Shown in pieces: positions 60,709 through 64,000 of a stretch of DNA of 64,000 bases. Source of the stretch: Homoserinimonas sp. OAct 916 (GTDB lineage Bacteria; Actinomycetota; Actinomycetes; Actinomycetales; Microbacteriaceae); contig NZ_QJHB01000004.1 in the NCBI RefSeq assembly GCF_003260275.1, forward strand, positions 186,001 to 250,000, written 5' to 3'. The notes under the pieces were generated by a model that saw only the letters and a list, made by a program, of their open reading frames with translations, ran no database searches and was not told the origin of the DNA. How positions within the stretch are numbered: the stretch's first letter is position 1; each line of letters begins with the position of its first letter. The position numbers and the translations under genes are program-made.

Positions 60709-61581
60709 GTGAGTCCTCGTCGACTGATCACACGGGTAGACGCTATCCTGCTCGCAAGCGTGTTGCCGCTGCTTTCAGGATGCGCTGACAGCGCCGCAAC
60801 ACAGTTGCCTGACGGCGTGAGCGTGAGTGTTCACCAGGGCCGGTTGGATGGGCAGGCGCGCCGCCTGCAGATACGCATCAGTAACAGCGCCGACATCCCG
60901 CTTGCCATCGATCGTTTGAGTTTCAGCTCTGCAGCGTTCACCACGGCCGCCGAGTACCCCAAAGTGCCGGTTGTCATCGCGCCCAGGGAGGCGACCAACA
61001 TGCCAGTACTCCTCGGCGAGTCGGTGTGTGATGCCACGAAGACGACGCCATTCGTCACGGTAGATTTCAGTACCAGCGCAGTCCATGGCCACACCACGGT
61101 GATCCCGGAGGACGCGCTGAACCAATTGGCTGGCGTGACGGACCGAGACTGCCTGGACGCATCGATCTCGAAAATTGCCGTGATCTCGGGGCCGACGGAT
61201 CTGCGCATCCAGACCGTCAAGGGCAATCCAGTCGCCCTGATCGATTTGCAGGTCGAGCCGACCGGTGCATCAGCCAGTTTCACCCTCGTTTCAGCGCGGG
61301 ACACTCCGCTTCTGCGACTGATCGACGTGAACGACCCGCAACCGGTCTCTTTGCTTCCACTCGCCATCGAGGTGTCAGGAGAGGACTCGCCGTCCACAGT
61401 GACCATCGCCGTGGTTCCATCGCGCTGCGACGCCCACGCGTTGGCGGACGACAAACGGGGCACGATCCTCCCGATCGACGTCGAAGCGGGTCGCCGATCC
61501 GGCGTCAGCTACTTCCCCGTGTCTGAGAAGATCAAGGCCGATCTCTACGAGTACATTCGCGAAACATGCGCAGCCCGATGA
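60709..61581 (+). CDS. Putative lipoprotein of unknown function (290 aa)
   Basis: Signal peptide with LLASVLPLLSGC (lipobox LSGC, Cys near 25), then beta-rich sequence without recognised motifs; four later Cys could form disulfides (SVCDATKT, DRDCLDA, SRCDAH, ETCAAR). It would be anchored to the outer face of the membrane. GTG start. No functional hint from neighbours; it precedes a strong hairpin. Confidence 0.65.
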   Translation: MSPRRLITRVDAILLASVLPLLSGCADSAATQLPDGVSVSVHQGRLDGQARRLQIRISNSADIPLAIDRLSFSSAAFTTAAEYPKVPVVIAPREATNMPVLLGESVCDATKTTPFVTVDFSTSAVHGHTTVIPEDALNQLAGVTDRDCLDASISKIAVISGPTDLRIQTVKGNPVALIDLQVEPTGASASFTLVSARDTPLLRLIDVNDPQPVSLLPLAIEVSGEDSPSTVTIAVVPSRCDAHALADDKRGTILPIDVEAGRRSGVSYFPVSEKIKADLYEYIRETCAAR

Positions 61582-61598
61582 GAGAAGAAATGACGAAG

Positions 61599-61624
61599 CC
61601 CCCACGATGGCGAGATCGTGGGGG
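61599..61624. terminator. 10-bp stem-loop terminator
   Basis: CCCCCACGAT (61599-61608) pairs with ATCGTGGGGG (61615-61624) around a 6-base loop, 17 bases after the lipoprotein stop and just before the tRNA-like sequence. It can serve genes from both sides. Confidence 0.75.
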
Positions 61625-61630
61625 CCTGTC

Positions 61631-61670
61631 GTAGCGGGGGCGGGACTCGAACCCGCGACAACACGTTTGT
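61631..61670 (-). other. tRNA 3'-end-like sequence, candidate attachment site
   Basis: The minus strand has a perfect T-arm (GCGGG-TTCGAGT-CCCGC) followed by an acceptor-like CCCCGCTA. No matching D-arm, anticodon arm or proper 5' acceptor strand is found in the next 90 bases, so it is not a complete tRNA. Such tRNA 3' ends typically remain where an integrase-driven element entered a tRNA gene. The region 61671-61878 holds no gene. Confidence 0.5.
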
Positions 61671-61878
61671 GTCTGACCAACCTTTTCCGCGCTGTTGCGT
61701 TCTCCGCAAACTCGAATAATCTCGATCTGACTAGGTGTTTCTTGTGACGTACAGGATTACTATATCAAATCAGCACGGCTCGCCTAGACCGATCTAGAGC
61801 GAATAAACGTTGAATAAACGTGCGCGTATCGAGTCCGGGTCACCTGCCCGAATGAGCCCGGCACTTCGCTTGGTTTCG

Positions 61879-62604
61879 TCATCCGAACTGTGCCGCCACG
61901 CGTAGACGGTCGAGACCCTCCGCGGCGCCTGCGGCGCTCGTGGCCAAGGGGTCCGTCATGGCAGCCTCGTATGCCGTGAACAGCTTGTCCCTCTCCTTGC
62001 GGTTCAGTCCGTCGCCCACCCGGTCCGAGATCCGGATCAACGAGGAGAGAATAGCGAGATCTTGTAGGTGGCGGCCGCGTAGAGGATCTCTCGTGATGCC
62101 ATACGCAAATGCTTTCCCCAGTAGCGCTCCCTGAAGTGTTGGACGATAAACCGTCGCTACCTCACGCAGATGTAAGACCTCGAGCGGCTCAGCACGGTCA
62201 AGGACGTTCTGGGCACCCGGTGTTTCAAGAGTCGTCCCGCCACGCACGCCAATGCGCTTGGCGCGGGCACCGATCCCCTCAGGGAGCAGAATGTCGATCT
62301 GGCCCTCTCCATCAGTCCACCGGTGCTGATGGCCCCGCCAATCCTCACCATCCGGCTCGAAGCCGCAGTCGACCAGTGCCTGAGTGAACTCCCGCATGAT
62401 GGTCGGGTGAGCTCGGATATCGAGCACGGCATCGCCATCATCGGTCGGACGCATGGGGTCGCTCTGGCGCTCCCAGCACCACAACTGGACCATTTGGCCG
62501 CCGATGAGGCACCAGCCGCCTCGGACAATCTTCGCCACGGCGATAATTCCACGCCATGACGCCTCTTGCTTCGTCGTCATGGCGGGCAACGTCAGCGGCG
62601 CCAT
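61879..62604 (-). CDS. Nucleotidyltransferase-like protein, AbiEii/toxin type (241 aa)
   Basis: Minimal nucleotidyltransferase core: GG at 35-36 (CLIGGQMVQLW), the DxD pair in TDDGDAVLDI (Asp56/Asp58) and a third Asp in GQIDILLPEG, then helices LHLREVATVYRPTLQGALLG. This is the arrangement of AbiEii/MenT-type toxins. ATG 62604 has GAAGGG six bases upstream and overlaps the HTH gene by 13 bases, as in toxin-antitoxin pairs. It may modify tRNA or another nucleic acid; toxicity is inferred. Confidence 0.6.
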   Translation of the reverse strand: MAPLTLPAMTTKQEASWRGIIAVAKIVRGGWCLIGGQMVQLWCWERQSDPMRPTDDGDAVLDIRAHPTIMREFTQALVDCGFEPDGEDWRGHQHRWTDGEGQIDILLPEGIGARAKRIGVRGGTTLETPGAQNVLDRAEPLEVLHLREVATVYRPTLQGALLGKAFAYGITRDPLRGRHLQDLAILSSLIRISDRVGDGLNRKERDKLFTAYEAAMTDPLATSAAGAAEGLDRLRVAAQFG

Positions 62605-63248
62605 TGGACACCCTTCAATAGTTCGAGCGCGCGGCCATCCTCGCGTGGACGATTCCAATCGACAAGGTCGGCAATCACCAGCCCCAGAAGGACAGGCCTG
62701 GCAGGTCTTTTCGCGACGACATGTAGGCGAATGTTCGGTGATGAAGACCTGATCAGCAAGTTGTCTTGCACGAAGCGATCCAGGTCAGTAACCCCGATGT
62801 ACCCTTCGAACTCGGCGGAGACCGAGAGCCCCGCACGCGGGTCACTGATTCCGGATGCCACAACTCTCGAGTCTGCGGCAATCTCCGGGATGTCTAACGT
62901 ATTTGCGGCAACCTCCACCGCGTTGATCTGGCGCGCGCGCATCCAGGAATAAAGCAGTCGCAGTGGATCATCGTCATCGCGAAGGCGCTCGATATACGTG
63001 CCGAGAAAGAAGCGCTCTTGGGCGTCAAGGTCGCGCAGTTCCTTGCCCGACATCGCGTTGACGAGCAGCCCGGCCATCTTGGAACTCAACGGTCGACGAT
63101 TCGCCACCCGCTGATTCACCTCGCCCTGCTGGATCACCCACGATCTACCGACGCGCTGAGCAGCGACCTGACCGGAATTGATCATTGTAAGCGCACGCTG
63201 CCGAGACACCCCACGGGCCTTGGCGAACTCGGCGACACTCAGCTGCAT
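62592..63248 (-). CDS. HTH-domain protein, likely antitoxin/regulator partner (218 aa)
   Basis: N-terminal excisionase/MerR-like helix-turn-helix (LSVAEFAKARGVSRQRALTM, VAAQRVGRSWVIQQGEV) and a C-terminal part of unknown fold. ATG 63248 lies six bases after a TATAAT, so the transcript would be leaderless. It is the upstream partner of the nucleotidyltransferase gene; in AbiE-like systems the first gene encodes the DNA-binding antitoxin. Confidence 0.6.
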   Translation of the reverse strand: MQLSVAEFAKARGVSRQRALTMINSGQVAAQRVGRSWVIQQGEVNQRVANRRPLSSKMAGLLVNAMSGKELRDLDAQERFFLGTYIERLRDDDDPLRLLYSWMRARQINAVEVAANTLDIPEIAADSRVVASGISDPRAGLSVSAEFEGYIGVTDLDRFVQDNLLIRSSSPNIRLHVVAKRPARPVLLGLVIADLVDWNRPREDGRALELLKGVQWRR

Positions 63249-63254
63249 TGAACA

Positions 63255-63283
63255 ATTATAGTCGTTCGACAATAGAAGCTCAA
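63255..63283 (-). promoter_or_regulatory. Promoter of the HTH/nucleotidyltransferase pair, leaderless transcript
   Basis: On the minus strand TTGAGC, 17 bases and TATAAT (63260-63255) make a good promoter. The expected start point falls on the ATG at 63248, so translation would be leaderless, which is common in Actinobacteria. Confidence 0.65.
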
Positions 63284-63289
63284 TGCTCG

Positions 63290-64000
63290 CATCAATCGCT
63301 CTTTGCGTACCTTCGGGCCGACGAGGTCGGCGTCGATGTCATCGCGGTAGGAGAGCATCACCGGCGGGAGTTTGCGATCTCGGCGCCAGACACCCTGCTG
63401 GCCGGCATCGCCACCGCAACGAAGAACATCCGTCTCTCCTCGGGCGTCACGGTACTTTCCTCCGACGACCCCGTGCGGGTCTTTCAGCGCTTCGCGACCG
63501 TCGACGCACTCTCGAATGGGCGTGCCGAAGTGATCCTCGGGCGCGGATCGTTTACCGAATCCTTCCCGCTGTTCGGTTACGACCTGTCCGATTATGAGGT
63601 GCTCTTCGACGAGAAGATCGACCTTTTCCATAAACTCCTAGACGAAAAGCCGGTGACCTGGGAAGGGACAACTCGTGCCGCCTTGCATGAGGCCGACGTA
63701 TTCCCGAAGACAGAGTCGGGGCGGTTGAAGACCTGGGTCGGTGTGGGTGGCTCACCGCAGTCGGTGATCCGCACCGCAAACTACGGCTTCCGGCTCATGC
63801 TCGCCGTTATCGGCGGCTCCCCAGAGCGTTTCGTGCCGTACATTGATCTGTATCGTCGCGCGACCGAGCAGTTCGGAACGACCGCCCACCCGGTGGGCTT
63901 GCACTCCCCCGGGTTCATCGCCGACACTGACGAGCAGGCAAAAGAAATAGTTTTCGAGGACTACAAGGCAATGCGTGACAAGATCGGCGCGGACCGCGGC
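63290..64000 (+). CDS. LLM-class oxidoreductase, 5'-truncated and cut by the window end
   Basis: Reading frame ADEVGVDVIAVGEHHRREFA, SSGVTVLSSDDPVRVFQRFA, GRAEVILGRGSFTESFPLFG is a luciferase-like (LLM) enzyme of the type annotated as putative FMN oxidoreductase. The family normally has some 30 more residues before the ADEVG helix; here no ATG, GTG or ribosome site precedes it and the upstream sequence is the promoter region of the divergent HTH gene. The 5' end seems lost by rearrangement, so this may be a pseudogene. The 3' end is beyond the window. Confidence 0.7.

Noticed and set aside
61631-61710. A complete tRNA gene
   Set aside because: Only the T-arm and acceptor 3' strand are present; no anticodon arm or D-arm can be folded.
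1-64000. CRISPR array
   Set aside because: No regularly spaced direct repeats of 24-40 bases and no cas genes were seen.

Overview
The window comes from a high-GC Gram-positive bacterium, most likely an actinomycete of the Micrococcales type. The reasons are GC-rich codon use, frequent GTG/TTG starts, many overlapping stop/start pairs (ATGA, GTGA, TGATG), Actinobacteria-type IS elements (IS481, IS1380, IS256, IS110, IS30) and several LLM-class (flavin/F420-type) oxidoreductases. No rRNA, complete tRNA or CRISPR array was found.

Layout. (1) 1-7491, minus strand: a dipeptide/oligopeptide-type ABC importer (lipoprotein, two permeases, two ATPases) followed by a cupin, an alpha/beta hydrolase, a MaoC-like hotdog protein and an acyl-CoA ligase cut by the window edge. 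(2) 7753-11013, plus strand: acyl-CoA dehydrogenase, VOC protein and MFS exporter, converging on a minus-strand racemase/acyl-CoA dehydrogenase/enoyl-CoA hydratase operon (11051-13699). (3) 14.0-15.5 kb: an IS3 remnant split by an IS21-like element that has lost most of istA. (4) 15.5-26.7 kb, minus strand and visibly richer in A+T: a second peptide-type ABC importer with amidase, SnoaL-like protein, LLM oxidoreductase, M20 amidohydrolase, a broken LLM fragment and a DUF1028 protein; this looks like a transferred uptake-and-hydrolysis unit. (5) 26.9-33.5 kb: a graveyard of IS3, IS30, IS110, IS256, IS982, IS1380 and IS481 remnants around one intact FCD-type GntR regulator. (6) 33.5-44.8 kb, minus strand: a very compact 13-gene catabolic operon (hydratases, LLM oxidoreductase, CoA-transferase, PrpD-like protein, triple RidA protein, thiolase-like protein with DUF35 partner, acyl-CoA dehydrogenase, CitE-like lyase, cupin, thioesterase). 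(7) 44.9-48.4 kb: etfB-etfA followed at once by a cytochrome-b membrane protein with a long repeat-bearing disordered N-terminus. (8) 48.8-53.5 kb: a GntR regulator and the methylcitrate cycle genes prpD-prpB-prpC, then an ArsR protein. (9) 53.6-61.6 kb: aminotransferase, VOC protein, LysR regulator, MFS exporter, aldo/keto reductase, lactate permease and a lipoprotein. (10) 61.6-64.0 kb: a tRNA 3'-end-like sequence, an HTH/nucleotidyltransferase pair resembling a toxin-antitoxin system, and a 5'-truncated LLM oxidoreductase running off the edge.

How the parts fit. Importers, amidase, M20 hydrolase and racemase point to uptake and hydrolysis of an amide- or peptide-like compound. The CoA ligase, CoA-transferase, acyl-CoA dehydrogenases, hydratases and aldolase/thiolase-like enzymes would oxidise the acid part; ETF and the cytochrome b would take the electrons; the methylcitrate cycle would consume propionyl-CoA. 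A palindrome of the form TTGTCnGACAA lies at the promoters of four minus-strand units (starts at 7491, 13699, 26727 and 44788), and a GntR regulator of the family that binds such sites is encoded among them, so the units may form one local regulon. The substrate cannot be read from the sequence.
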